Shown in pieces: positions 35,158 through 47,240 of a stretch of DNA of 64,000 nt. This DNA is from Brevipalpus yothersi (Eukaryota; Arthropoda; Arachnida; Trombidiformes; Tenuipalpidae). Made by a program: the position numbers and the translations under genes. Position 1 is the first letter of the stretch. Each line of letters starts with the position of its first letter. The DNA lies in NCBI GenBank assembly GCA_003956705.1, contig QZCP01000166.1, positions 62,001 through 126,000 on the forward strand, written 5' to 3'. The notes under the pieces are model-generated. The model had not been told where the DNA came from. It made no database searches and saw nothing but the letters and a program-made list of their open reading frames with translations.

Positions 35158-38100
35158 AGTACTTATGATGAGCTGTTACCGCTTGACAAATTTCGACAAG
35201 AATAAATGGTTGGAAAAAGCTGAAAGGATTCGGAGAAGATATTTCAAGAGTTTTCACAGCGTACTGACTCTACGTAGAAGAACAAGCACGAGACCGAAGA
35301 ATTCATCGGTCTCGAGATCTTTTGCTGGTATCCCTAAATTTTTTGAACAATTTTCTGAATACATGAATAGAAACCCGATTACTAAAAAATTCATTCAACA
35401 ATGATTCAATTTGACATGATCTCTAAAAAAAGTTTCACCATTTCAGATATACCCATTTGAAAAAAAATTTCCTCAGAAAAGTGTTATGCTGTCAGGAATC
35501 ATTTAATTCATGAGCTCGGGCCATAGTCGAGGAAATTCGATGAATGTGTGGCTTTTATTGAGAATATTAATCAAAACAACTCCATCCGTGTCAATTCTGC
35601 TCAAAATTGATCAATCGATCATGAATGCTCTCAGAGTTCATGGTCAGTGAAGGATGAAAAGACTCCAATATTTAAATGAAAATTTTGAAGAGGATCTCGA
35701 TGGACCTTTATCTAAACCAGGCCTAATTACCACATTTAACTTGTTTAAATTCTTTCCCCTATGACTCACAGTCATTGTGAATAAATGGGGTATTTGTCTT
35801 CTGCCGATGAGTAACCCTCAAATTCTTAGCATACTTTAGTATCATGATAGAACTAGAATAATCCGAGTTCGATGCATCGGATGATCACTTATGTCTATTG
35901 GCAATTAGGAATTGATATATCTATCGTATATTTGAGCATTCATTAGGTATCCCAGATTACGGCCTCAAACCACCAACAGTTTCTGTTTAGGTGAGGAATA
36001 ATGAATGAATAGAAATTGCTTCATCGTAATGATTTCATCTTCGTTCGGGAACACAATGGTGTTGTCATATTCAGAGAATTATCTTACTCGAAACTATGAT
36101 TCATCAACCTCCTCTTCCAGACATTGAGGTTCTCATTCCTTAAATTCATTTTTGATGATATGCCGCGGCCATAAGTCATAGCTATGCACATAACTGAGCT
36201 CATGTGTACTCTCGTTGGGTAGAGAAAATGCTTTAATGACATCAAAGTAACGAAACATGCCTCATTCGAATTATTCTACGTTCTCCTCTTGAGTAAGAGC
36301 CATCGGATAGTTCGAGAAACATTGCAAAACTCTATGAATTTTTGGCTTGTTGCTCATTGGAAAATTATTCAGGGGTCAAAACTTATCCGATCCAAAGAAA
36401 TGATCTCTTTCTTCTCAAAATCAATGATGGAAATACATGAATTATACTCAGTAACAGAAATATGGAAAATCGATCCGAACACACTCCCAGACTCACTGAT
36501 TGCATTGAATATAATCTGAATAATAGATCGGAGAGGTTATTAGGCGTCTTCAATTAGTTCAAATATCTTCATCGAGAGTTGAAGATGGACAGAGCAGTCC
36601 AGCTCTCTTACCCCCTTATTACAAGCTTCCATGGAGTGTTTGGCCACAATGATTAGAGGTGAGAACTCTTCCAATCTATCATACAAGATCAATGATCTGC
36701 CACTGTCAAAAACTAGGGCTCTCTCAAGCTGCTTGCATACCTGAACATATGCGTCTGCTTTGAAGATGAAAAATGTTTCGAAGATGTTTCGAAGATGGCG
36801 AATATTTCTCATTCGAAGGTTATTTATATCACTTTCCTGAACAAAATCTTTCACATAGTTGAAAATGAGTGCGAAATTCTATTGTGTTTCGCTGTTCGAT
36901 GAAAAATTATTGAGGGCGCACACCTGTCCTGATCCATGGACGAGAATCTTTGCTCCTACATGTTGATTACAAACATATCTGAAATATACGTATAAAGAGG
37001 GAATTAATAATTAGAATAAACTCTGTTCTTCATCTTTCGAGTAAAACAGATAATTATGCAAGCATAGGACGAAGGAGTTTTCTATTTTTCTGAGTTTCTC
37101 AGATTGCTTTCAGTAAGCCCTGATATATGCCTCTGTAGAGATGAATCATGATTGTGACGGAACTCGTTAAATGGACAGATACAGACCACGTTCAATGTGG
37201 CTGGAGAAATATAAATTCATTGTGTGAAACGAATTATCTGAATCCAGAAGCAATCTCTCTGGATGAAGTGGGATAGAATCAACCGAATTATATTGGCTTT
37301 TATGGCTTCTCATTCTTTTGTAAAGGTATCCCTCAGATCAAAAGAACAAACGATGATGATGTTAATATCACAATATCGCTTGATACTGAGGGAATTCAAA
37401 AATTTCATACACTGTCCACTTTGCTTGGATCGTTCGTCAGGATACAAATAATTTCATAACAAAAACATTGAGCATGATGAGACAAGGCCTGGATAATTGT
37501 CGATTCTCTTATCAGGGAAGATTATGGGAGTTAAAGCATAATCAAATCACTGACCAAATAACTGATGAAATAACATCAGCCTCACGAATGTATAGTAGAT
37601 TATGACCAACCTTACTAAGAAAAGAATTAGCATATTCAATGCCCTTGTAAAGTTGAGAAAAGGGAGAATTACTGGTCAAGATCCATCTTAATCAGTATAA
37701 TAAGAAAAAGTGGATACAGCTGAGAGTTATTCAGCTAATCAGCAAAAAGCTAGTACGTCTAATGAGCCGGTATCAATTGGAAAAATTCAGCAAGAAAAAA
37801 TAGTGGAAACATGTGGAGCGATCTGATGAAAAATAGTTCACAATGTACAGACTCTACGAAGAGAAAGGAACTGAGGAATGAACAAGCACTAATAAATATT
37901 ACTAAATTTTATTAGATTTATCAAGCATCTTTTCAAGTGAATGAGTGATGAATAAATGTATAATCGCTAGAAAGTTCATCCAACATTAATTCAATTTGAC
38001 ATCATCTCTGAAAACGATAAGTTGCATCTAAAAGTGAATGCACCATTTCAGATACTTGTGAGTGTACATCACAGTGTATATCACAATTTACCGAAATACC

Positions 38101-38520
38101 TATTTGAAAGAACGAAGTTTTCAAAGGAAACTTCTAATAAGAAGTCGGAAATTGCTCATACTATAAGCTCAGTCTACGGTCAGGGAAATTCGAAAATCCG
38201 AGACTTTGATGAAGAATATCAGAATATCTTCATCCCGGAGAATCTCGGTTAAAATTGAATTTGGCTTCGAAAAATGCCTACTCCTCCTGATATTCCTGAT
38301 CTGAGATCTCCAAAGCATATTTTAAATGCGATGGTTGGCAACATTTAGAAGATTATTCGTTATCAATTTTTGACTACTTTGTTATATGAAGAGTGCCAAT
38401 TATCAATTTGTTTGTAGTGAATGGAGAAAAATCACTCATTTCTCATCACACAAACCAAAATGACGACTCTTTGAATGCTTATTCCTGTCCATAATTATTT
38501 CTTATGTCATTCTATTGAAT
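35158..38520. repeat. repeat island, family A copies (second block)
   Basis: Continues family A after the pogo insertion. It includes the block around AATTCATCCAACATTAATTC (near 35386 and 37975, again at 51345 and 58658) and the block with ACAAAAACATTGAGCATGAT (near 33322, 37460 and 53812). A reverse-strand open frame of 104 residues at 36540-36854 has a frameshifted relative at about 53000-53300. No gene is accepted. Confidence 0.7.
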
Positions 38521-41500
38521 CGAATATTAGTCATCGTAGAATAGTAATGTTATATGGAACTTTTAAAAAAGCTTGTTGCTAATGAAGTGTGTTTGTCACG
38601 GGATCGATAGAATATAACCAAGAAAGTTTCAGTCTGGATATACCTGGGAATCATTCAACTATTGTTGAGCATTGTAATCTTGCGAGCGAGGGAAAATTTC
38701 ATCAAGTTTCTCAACTGATGACTCGAAATCGATCGAAATATGAGTATTCCATGAAAAACGTCAGGCGAGGAGATCGAAACCATGCAACCATGTCGAATCT
38801 TGTATCAAGATTCGTTCAATAGGATGCGCGTTTTCAGGATGACAAAATGTTAGCTTATCGGATGAGAATGAGATTCTAATGATTCTAACGGGAACTAATA
38901 ATACAGTGAATTTCACTTGAAATAAGAGTGCTTTCCAAATGAAATAAGACTTTTTGCAAACACGATTGGAGTCCTTCACAGAGGCAGCAAGGACAATCCA
39001 GGGCTATCAAATGAGAATGGAATTTATTCGAAAGAAAAAAGATGAGCGTCAAATAAATATGATTTTTCCACCAAATTAATCGTCAATAGGTATTTTTGTG
39101 GGAAAAGATGAGCGTTACCCAACAAATTAGTAATTGGTAGTAGTTAATAGTACTATATGTAATTAGCACAGCACTGTTTAGCAATAGCACGTGAAGTGAG
39201 TTCAGTAAAATAGAAAATTTCAATCATCAGATGCACTCTGATGATGTACTCTTGCATAATCGCGAGGCATTTTTACTACCCAAGCATTAAAGTTTGAATA
39301 TACACCCCGATCTCCATTCTCAAAGGAAATGGTTCCAATTCCATTTGCAAGAACTCTATTTATGATGTTGATCTGTGCCCTTCACCCTCTTCCCGACCTT
39401 GTATGTCTTATTCCTAAAGAAAAAAATCCAAACCCATTTGAAAAATGCACATATTTCAAGTGAAATTCACTGTAATAATAATTTATAATTTCAAACAAGT
39501 CGAATTGTTAGATTTGTACAAATTTTCCAATTCTTTTTCATGGCTGACTTTTCCACTTTCGAGAATAATCCAGTCATTTGGCGTTATTCAGCATTTTCAA
39601 GCTAATTCAGAATGAATCTTTCAGTGAGGAGCAAAAATGAGATTAAAAAACTTTTCCACCTTCAGAAAGAGTAAATAATTTATAAGATAACTTGAGACAT
39701 ATTACAAAGGTTATGTTCATCTACTACGAGCATTCGAAAGAATTTAAATTCACTTCGATCTGGGACGAATAGAGAAGTTCCTGAACAAATTCATTCATGA
39801 ACGATACCTCTGCTTCATACCTCTATGCTATAATAGCACAGTTGTCAAACTATCTTTTTTAATATCCAAAATAATAATCTCATTTGAAAGTAGTTAGCGT
39901 TCAGAGTTTAGTGAGATGCCTGACGCTCGTTATGCATCAGAATGAATATCAACATTCAAATGATGTGCGGGTATGTTTTACAAATTTTACAAGATATTCT
40001 CATGAGTTGCAAGCAAACAGTTTAAAGTTATGCTTTAACCAATGAGTTAAACAAAAATATTGTCGAAGAATAGTTTTATGTCGGACTCACTAGCTCTTTT
40101 AGTCAACTTTTATTTCAATGAGCACCCACAATATTCAATGGCTAGCTCTTTCTGTGAGCCAAAGATTCTCTTAGACGTTCTGAAGGTAAGAGTTATCTTG
40201 ACTTTTTTCAAATTGATAAGAAACTATCTCCATGTCATCTAAGATTTGTAGCTACAAATTACTTTCGAAATTCTCTGCAACTCAAGATATCTAGCGTTCC
40301 AGTCCTACTCAAACGGCTAGATTAGCAGTGGTAAAAAATAGTTCGAAAAGTTTGCAAATGACTAAAAGCCGTTATATTTTCATTGTATCGTCTACCTGAT
40401 GTACTAAGCAGTGTCGTTTACATTTTCAGAAAATTACCATAAAACGTTTGGATTCACGAGATGCTTGCACCAATTTCTCAGCTCCTCTGATGATTACCCG
40501 AGTGAGCTTTGTTGTGAAATCAGGTAATTAGATAATTACAGTCATACTCTTCGTTTTGAGTGTAAGAAGATAGGCGTAAGCCATGGTTTCATTGAAGATA
40601 TTATTCATGACTGGAAGTGAGAATTTTAACTAACATCTTCACTCCATGAAGTTTAGTGTAAGAGTGTTATTTTTGAAATCATCTTCGATAATTATACAGA
40701 GATAGAGAGAGAGATACATGGAGAGGAAAGAGTTAGAGAGAGAACCATATTCCAAGCCTTAACCCTTTAAATACTAAGAAAACATTCTTCAGTTAGCCAA
40801 CTGTTAAGATAAACATTCTCTACATAAACATTCAGGAATTAGTCTCTATTTTTGACCTGCAATGACCATATTAGAAAATTCCCTCAAACAGTGGAATTTG
40901 GAAGTGAAGTCACCTAGAATTCGTCATTGGACTTCAAGTTGCTTCATGATGCAAATTTTGATTATGAACAGATTTGGTGAATTTCTGGAGAAACCTTGAG
41001 GATCTTTAATTGCTAAAGGATGTAATGATCATGCCTATGGAAATTGATACATAACTCTTAGAATGTTAAAATAAGCTCTCTTCTCAACGTTCTGCAACGG
41101 ATAATCAATCAAAACAGACATCTGTACCCAAAATTCTCCATGGGTAAGTGATGATGAATACGTTCGATTCCTTCCAAATGGCGATGATAACTGAGGTCAA
41201 TATTTATCATAATGAGGTGGAATCTTGATTTAAAAAAGGATCCCAAGTGAAAATGAAGATTGATTGGAATTCATGTCGAGTTTTGCTATTGATATTTCAC
41301 AAGACCTGAGATTGTCTACAAACAAGAGACATATCTTGAATAGAATATGCAAATATGCTGCCTACAAATCTTTTCGAGAGTGCCAAAGAGGATCACGAAG
41401 TGTTAGCTTGTAGAATCGTTTCGTTTTGAATGATGCAAAATTAATCTTAATTTTGAAGCACTGGGAAAAAACGAAAGCTTGGGTGATTATCTATATTTAC

Positions 41501-43700
41501 ATCGGGATCAATAGAAACTTTTTCAAGCTCATCAGAAAGGTGATCAGAGTCCATTTATTCGAAATGTTGCATGTGAGTCAATTCCGTGATCATTAATAAT
41601 CGTCTGATTCATCTTGTTGAATAGAATTCTATCCGTTATAGAGAATGAAGGCGAAGCTTTACTCCCGTTAGCTTCGTGATAATCAACGTGAGACAAAGAT
41701 CAAAGTGCTCCAAACTTAGCATTAAATAAATTTCAAGAATTCCAAAAATGATATACCTAATTGACTTGGTCATATTTCCTAGAAAATTGAATAGAAATCA
41801 ATCAAAATTGAAAATAAGAGATTCATTGAACGAGAGCTCGATTCGAGTGCCTCAAATAACATGAATCGGGAAATATTGGTCATGAAATATTCGTTCAAAT
41901 TAATGTTATCTATCAGATGCATAATCGTGAAAGACAAAACTTAATTCCATCGAAAAGCTGAATCGCGAGATAAGGGATCGACAATTTATGAAGAAAACGA
42001 AAAATTTACGATGAAGTACTTGACTCTTTTCTAGAATTTTCTAGTCGATATTGAGAAAATCAAAACTCGACACTTCCCATATTCGACGGCTTTTGAGTAG
42101 AAAAAATTGTCATCAGAATTGGAGATACATGAATATGTGAAAACCATGATAGCACCAAAATTGAGAATTAATCAGTCGAGGTTAAATTGATCTTTGAATA
42201 TAAATGATTGCTGTCTAGGAGAAATTGGAGCGAGAAACATTCGGAAATTCTATGCGATTATCAATTCCACAGTATTCATTGCATAGTATAATGCATGAGA
42301 TATGAGAGTAACTTCATCTCAAGAAATAATTCATCTTTCTGGAACTTACAACAAAGTTTTTGCTTGATTCATTACTTTTCAATGTTGCGACCGAATCCAG
42401 CAGAATGATTAGAAACTCAAAAATTCTTATCTGAACAAATCAAATCGATAAAGGAAAAATTCCATGAATATGTACTGAGTTTGAAGAAGAAATTGAACTT
42501 CTACCACTAAAGGCAGTAGTGGCTAATAACTAGTTAATTTTCGAATATAAGCAAAAGACAGAAAGTTTGGATGATGGAATGCCTTGATGAAAAGGAATTG
42601 AGAACTTTATGATCTTGTAATGTTTGATGAAACTTTTGAAAAAGTTTGTTGCTAATGAAGGATGATTTCTACTACATAGATGAAATGTGATCAACAAAAT
42701 TTTAGTCTAAATGTACCTGGGAATTATTCAACCATTGTTGAGCATTGAACACTAATATCGCGAAGGAAGAACAAGTTCATCAAGTTTCTCGACTGATGAC
42801 TCAAAATCAATAAAATATGAGTATGGTGTGAAGAGTGATGAATATCGTATGTTATCATGTTGAATCTTGTATCAAGACCCGCTCGATAGGATATGCGCTT
42901 CCAGGATGACAATCTTATTTGATGAGAATGAGCTTCCAATCCCTCCAACAGGATCTGATGATAATACAATGTAATATATGATTTTAAACAAGTTGGATTG
43001 ATAGATTAGTACTCATGGCATTTTTAGCCTTTTCATATGGCTGGCTTTTCTAGTTTCGAGAAAAATCCAGTTTTTTGGAGTCATCCAGCTCGAAGGAAGA
43101 AGGAATGAATCCGTCATTGAGGAACATGAAAGAGATTGAAAAACTTCCCGACCTTCAAAAAGAGTGAGTAATTTATAAGATTATTTGAGACATATTCCGA
43201 AGTTATGTGATCACCTACTGAAAGCCTTTGAAGGAACTGAAAATTACTTCAATCTTGGATAGGAAGAGAAATTCATAACCAAATTCATTATAGCAGGGAA
43301 AAATTCATTCACGACGGATAATTTTAGTTCATATCTCTAGGCCATGATAGCACAGTCGAGAATTCAAAGCTGTGCGTACCAAAATACTGATGGTAATTAT
43401 AGGTAGTAATTGATCAACTAGGTTCAAATATTCCTGTGCTAACGTATTAGGCCTGACGCTCATTGTGCATCAGAGTGAATATTATGCATACTTCTCAATG
43501 CCCAAGGAACCTCTTTCAGAGGCCTAGAAGATTGTAAAGAGTCACGTCCAGTTTTTTAATTTCTGATAAGTGGAATCAAGAACTGGAAACTAATTAATAG
43601 TGGCTGATTCAGTTACGAATGAGGTTGGAACTTTTGCAAGCTATTTTGATAAGTTGTAACCGAGCCAGAAACTTAATTTCATCGAGAAGCTAGCCCTAAG
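38520..43700. repeat. repeat island, family B copies (direct)
   Basis: A second set of duplicated segments. The block with GTTGCTAATGAAG and TTGTTGAGCATTG occurs near 38570-38670 and 42650-42745. The block with GCCTGACGCTC occurs near 39917 and 43450. The segment at 41940-42100 recurs at 43670-43820. Inverted relatives lie at about 48.9-50.8 kb. The stretch near 42350-42500 translates, with stops, into a retroelement-gag-like helical peptide, so B may derive from a decayed retroelement. The MITE at 38904-39472 interrupts it. Confidence 0.65.
38904..39472. mobile_element. 569-bp MITE with 21-bp perfect TIRs and TA target duplication
   Basis: The left end reads CAGTGAATTTCACTTGAAAT from 38904 and the right end is its reverse complement, ending at 39472; the match is perfect for 21 bp and continues imperfectly. 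TA duplications lie at 38902-38903 and 39473-39474. No transposase is encoded. The family B paralogue at about 42960-43000 lacks the insert, which supports the boundaries. The CAGT start and TA duplication fit a non-autonomous Tigger/pogo-type element. Its TIRs differ from those of the pogo copy at 33.6 kb, so that transposase is not the obvious partner. Confidence 0.85.
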
Positions 43701-45059
43701 ATGAGGAATCGGGTATTTATCACAATGAAGTTCTTCTGTTCTCTCAAGATTTTCCTTTGCTTTCCGTTCGATATTGAAAAAAATCAGAACTTGACACTTC
43801 TTACACTCCACGGTTCAAAAGTTTCTAATCAATTGTCGAATGCATGAAAACTTTGTGATAGCTGGAAAATCATCAACTTCAGAGATTACAATGCATGTAT
43901 CCGGATTTGGACGAGTAATAATCAGATCAAATTGCGTTACACTAGATGAAAATCACTCCTACTTATGACTGAACATCTCCTGCTGGAATTTGCGAAGGAC
44001 TCCTATTTTCGATTCTCAATTGATATTAAAGATCGATCTCGATGAAAAGTGTATCCACATCTATTCGAGGATGACTTCTCAGCCAAGAACAGTCATCAAG
44101 AGAGAAAGAGAGAAGGTTCAATTGGGAAAACCAGAGGATAGAATTGAATGAAATATAAGCTCCAATAATGTATTGGTATGAAGAATTGAGATGTATGATG
44201 AATAGATTTTAGAAAGTGAGTGATTTCTGATGTGGATTCTATCATAATCAGGGATGAAGATTCAATCGAATGAAGAGAAGAATGACACTTCCAGGAGTGA
44301 AGCCTAAGCTCATAGATCGCGAGATCGAGGATGGAGATCTATGTAATCCCTTGCATTAAGAACTCGCTAATAAATAACATGAAAAAATCAAGCTTTCATA
44401 AATTGAGATTCCTACGTTTGGTCAAAGTTTGGAACAATGTTAAGATGACTAGAATTCGAGAGGGTAATTTCTACATTCGTTTAGTCGAAGTTCTGTTGGT
44501 ATTATATGTATAAATAGGATTTTAATCACAAATAATTGCAAATCAACTCAATATTGCTGTAGCTTGATGTGATCACTTTGCATGAAAACTCTCATGTTAT
44601 GCACTATTACTTGATATGTAGTTCTTTTAGCTCAACTGACTTGAACCCTATTTTAAAATATTCTTGAACTTCCAAGACTCGAGTTCAAATTCCGCCAAAG
44701 ACCTTAATCTCACGAGCCCCTAACATCTATGACAGAGGGAAGCTGAATTTCACAACTCCTTCTATTCTATCTCGACTTCCGTTGGCATTGTGGAAATCAA
44801 TCATCTTTGATCCATGAAATTGAATCATAATTGATAGAACGATTTCCTTGAGGGGCCTACAGAAGCTGAAATACAAGCTTCTGTAATCATGGACTTGAAT
44901 ATATTGAACGTGAAGGACAATGTCCATTCTCTAAGAGGAAACTGCCCATGCTTAGATTTTAAGGAAACTTTCTTATCATGTCTCATCGAGTGTGATAAGA
45001 CCAACAAATGTTATCAAAACTCTCTATGACTCATACTCTTCAAGATAGAGCTAGTTGCT
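43700..45059. other. island segment, no gene; possible tRNA-like sequence
   Basis: Diverged sequence partly related to family B at its left end. At 44621-44703 a tRNA-like stretch has an A-box-like TAGCTCAACTGA and a B-box-like GAGTTCAAATTCC about 50 bases apart, but the acceptor and D stems pair poorly. It could be a decayed tRNA or a tRNA-derived SINE head. No other structure seen. Confidence 0.35.
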
Positions 45060-45620
45060 CCTGCTTTTTTTAGTGAGTGATGAGTCCTCATATCGTCCGA
45101 TGAGTCCTTGTATCAGTCGCCTTCTCTCTGATCGGTTGAGGCTAGAATGGAAGCGGATATGTTGATTGCTGCTCTCTGATTGGCTGGCTTGCTTGATTAA
45201 GCACCGCGGAGCGCGGAATATGGTTTGGTGTATCGATTATTTATGCTAATTATAATAACTATACTATATTATTTGTATAATATACAGAGAATTGATTTGT
45301 TTAATGCAATCAGTTGTTTATGAGATCTACCCTCTCCTCAATCAATAATGAAATTTTCAGCGTAGCAAAAAATTCAAGCCCGCAGGCGGAAAAATTTTCC
45401 GACAGTGACCTTGAAAAAAAAAATTTTTCTCTGCTCAGAATGTCCCCTGTATTTCAAGAACTAATCTCCACTCCTCTCCTTACACGACAACTCCCTAAAA
45501 ATCCAAAAAACCGCTAAAATCCTAAGCCCCGCCCAACATGGGGGATAGCAATGCAAGGGGAAGGCAAAAGTTTACCCCCCCTGTACAATTTTTGTCCTAC
45601 TAGCAGCATATAACGCTTAA
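45060..45620 (+). other. promoter-like, GC-richer island with a 67-residue ORF
   Basis: Unlike its surroundings, this stretch is not part of family A or B. It has two CCAAT-type motifs in inverted form (GATCGGTTG near 45130, GATTGGCTGG near 45175), a GC-rich palindromic patch CCGCGGAGCGCGG near 45203, then an AT block with TATATTATTTGTATAATATA near 45263-45283, and an open frame at 45320-45517 (MRSTLSSINNEIFSVAKN...). C-rich sequence with CCCCGCCC and an ATGGGGGAT follows. The arrangement resembles an LTR or the 5' end of a retroelement carrying its own promoter, but I found no second copy in the window and recognise no protein family. Confidence 0.4.
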
Positions 45621-47240
45621 AAAGTTATCCACTAACTCTGTTTTCCCTCTCTCGATTAGAACAGATGATCGAAAATCATGCTAAGAATAACTTCTTTTTA
45701 AGAATTTCTTGAATTGCTTTTTTCGAACTTCGGAATGTGAACCGATGAGAATGGATTTTGATAATCTCAGAATATGAGGAAGTAATGACTACATACCACC
45801 ATCGATGTAGTGAGAAAAATATAGATCCGTTATAGGAGAAATTTTTTAGGAACTGCCAGCATATTTCCCCTCTCGAGGGCCAGATGGGTCCTTAGCATTA
45901 GGGGCAGCCCTCAATCGATGGATATTCATTAAACTCCAGTGCCTGCCAAAAGGACAAGATAACAGTTCATAACTATTCATGAAAAATATCCAGGATGGCC
46001 TATAAGACTATTCATAATTTGGGTACCTCCTTCTCCACCAATCGAGTTGAAATTGTTAGAACAACGTTAAGAAATTTGCCTAAATAAAGCCTGGAAAAGC
46101 TTCAACTGGTCAGCTCACATACAGAAACCAGTTTCATCCATCATTTTTGTGGCATCTTCTAGTGACGGTCAATATCAATCTCATAATCTTTTCAGTAAAA
46201 TTATGACAGTGCTGTGTAGGAATGTCAAGATTCATGCGTAATGAATCGAGAGAAGAACTTCTAAAAATTTGATTTCCAATTTAGGGAAATAAAATCGTTA
46301 TGCACTTTTGATATCATTGAACTAGCTGGTAATAATTTTTTTGCTTGGAGAGCTGCATTAGTAGCTCCATTCCAGGCAAATGAACTGGAGATTTCTGTCA
46401 TCGATCCATAGCTTTTTCGCTGTAGCATAGACAGAGACATTGACAGATCTGGTCAAATTAGAGGAGGGAATATTATTCATCAATTAGCATATCGGAATCA
46501 GCCCTCAGACACTTGGTTCTCACAGGTAACGATTATCATAGGATAAAATTAGACCTAGAAGCGGACCTGACTCCTATCTTCACTGACTACCAAGCCACCA
46601 ATATTCATGTAAAGGTTGTTAGTTAGATTTGATAAACCCAAGATTAAGCCAAGCTTGATCAAGAAATCAAGTTTGTGTAAATTCATGCACTACTGACTCA
46701 CAGTCACAGTGATAGGTCAGCGCTCTGCAGACAAATAAACTTATGCGTCTTTTCGGTGGAGAAAATGTCTCGAAAACATCAAGTTGGTGAAACTTTTTTC
46801 ACTCAAAGGTTGATTGTCTCACGTTTTCCTTTTTACAATAATCTCTAAGGAGCTTGGAGAAAGTTTGCAAGACTCTATGAATTTTCATTTTTCTCACCAG
46901 GAATTATTAAGTAGCAACTGATTAAGAACAAGAAGCTTAGATACTCCAAGTTGATACATGGATCATACTCACAAGTGGACATAGATATGATATTTGACTC
47001 TGTCCCACCTCTCTCGAGTAGAACAGATGATTGAAAAAGCATAATAAGAAGGACTTATCTATCCTCTTGCGAACTCTTTCAATTGCTTTCCTTAAGATTG
47101 GGGAAATGAACCGTTGAGAATGGATTTTGATTACATCAGAATAAGAGAAGAAAAGACTACCACCCACGATGTGGTTGACAGAATTTAACAAACTCGAACT
47201 TGAAATATTTCTCGATTTCATTCGATAGATTCATCCATAT
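45620..47240. repeat. repeat island, family A copies (third block)
   Basis: Shares ordered blocks with 29.3-30.6 kb and 46.7-47.2 kb: the GATTAGAACAGATGATC block near 45650, the hairpin block near 45797 and 47161, and the CGAAAACATCAAGTTGG block near 46767. Whole stretches such as 46250-46700 align by eye with 30115-30600. No gene. Confidence 0.7.

Noticed and set aside
36540..36854. 104-codon reverse-strand frame
   Set aside because: The paralogous copy at about 53.0-53.3 kb is frameshifted and both lie in the repeat island; kept only as a note.
45078..45125. Hammerhead ribozyme-like GATGAGTCC repeats
   Set aside because: The CUGAUGA core is imperfect and no GAAA segment with pairing stems could be found.
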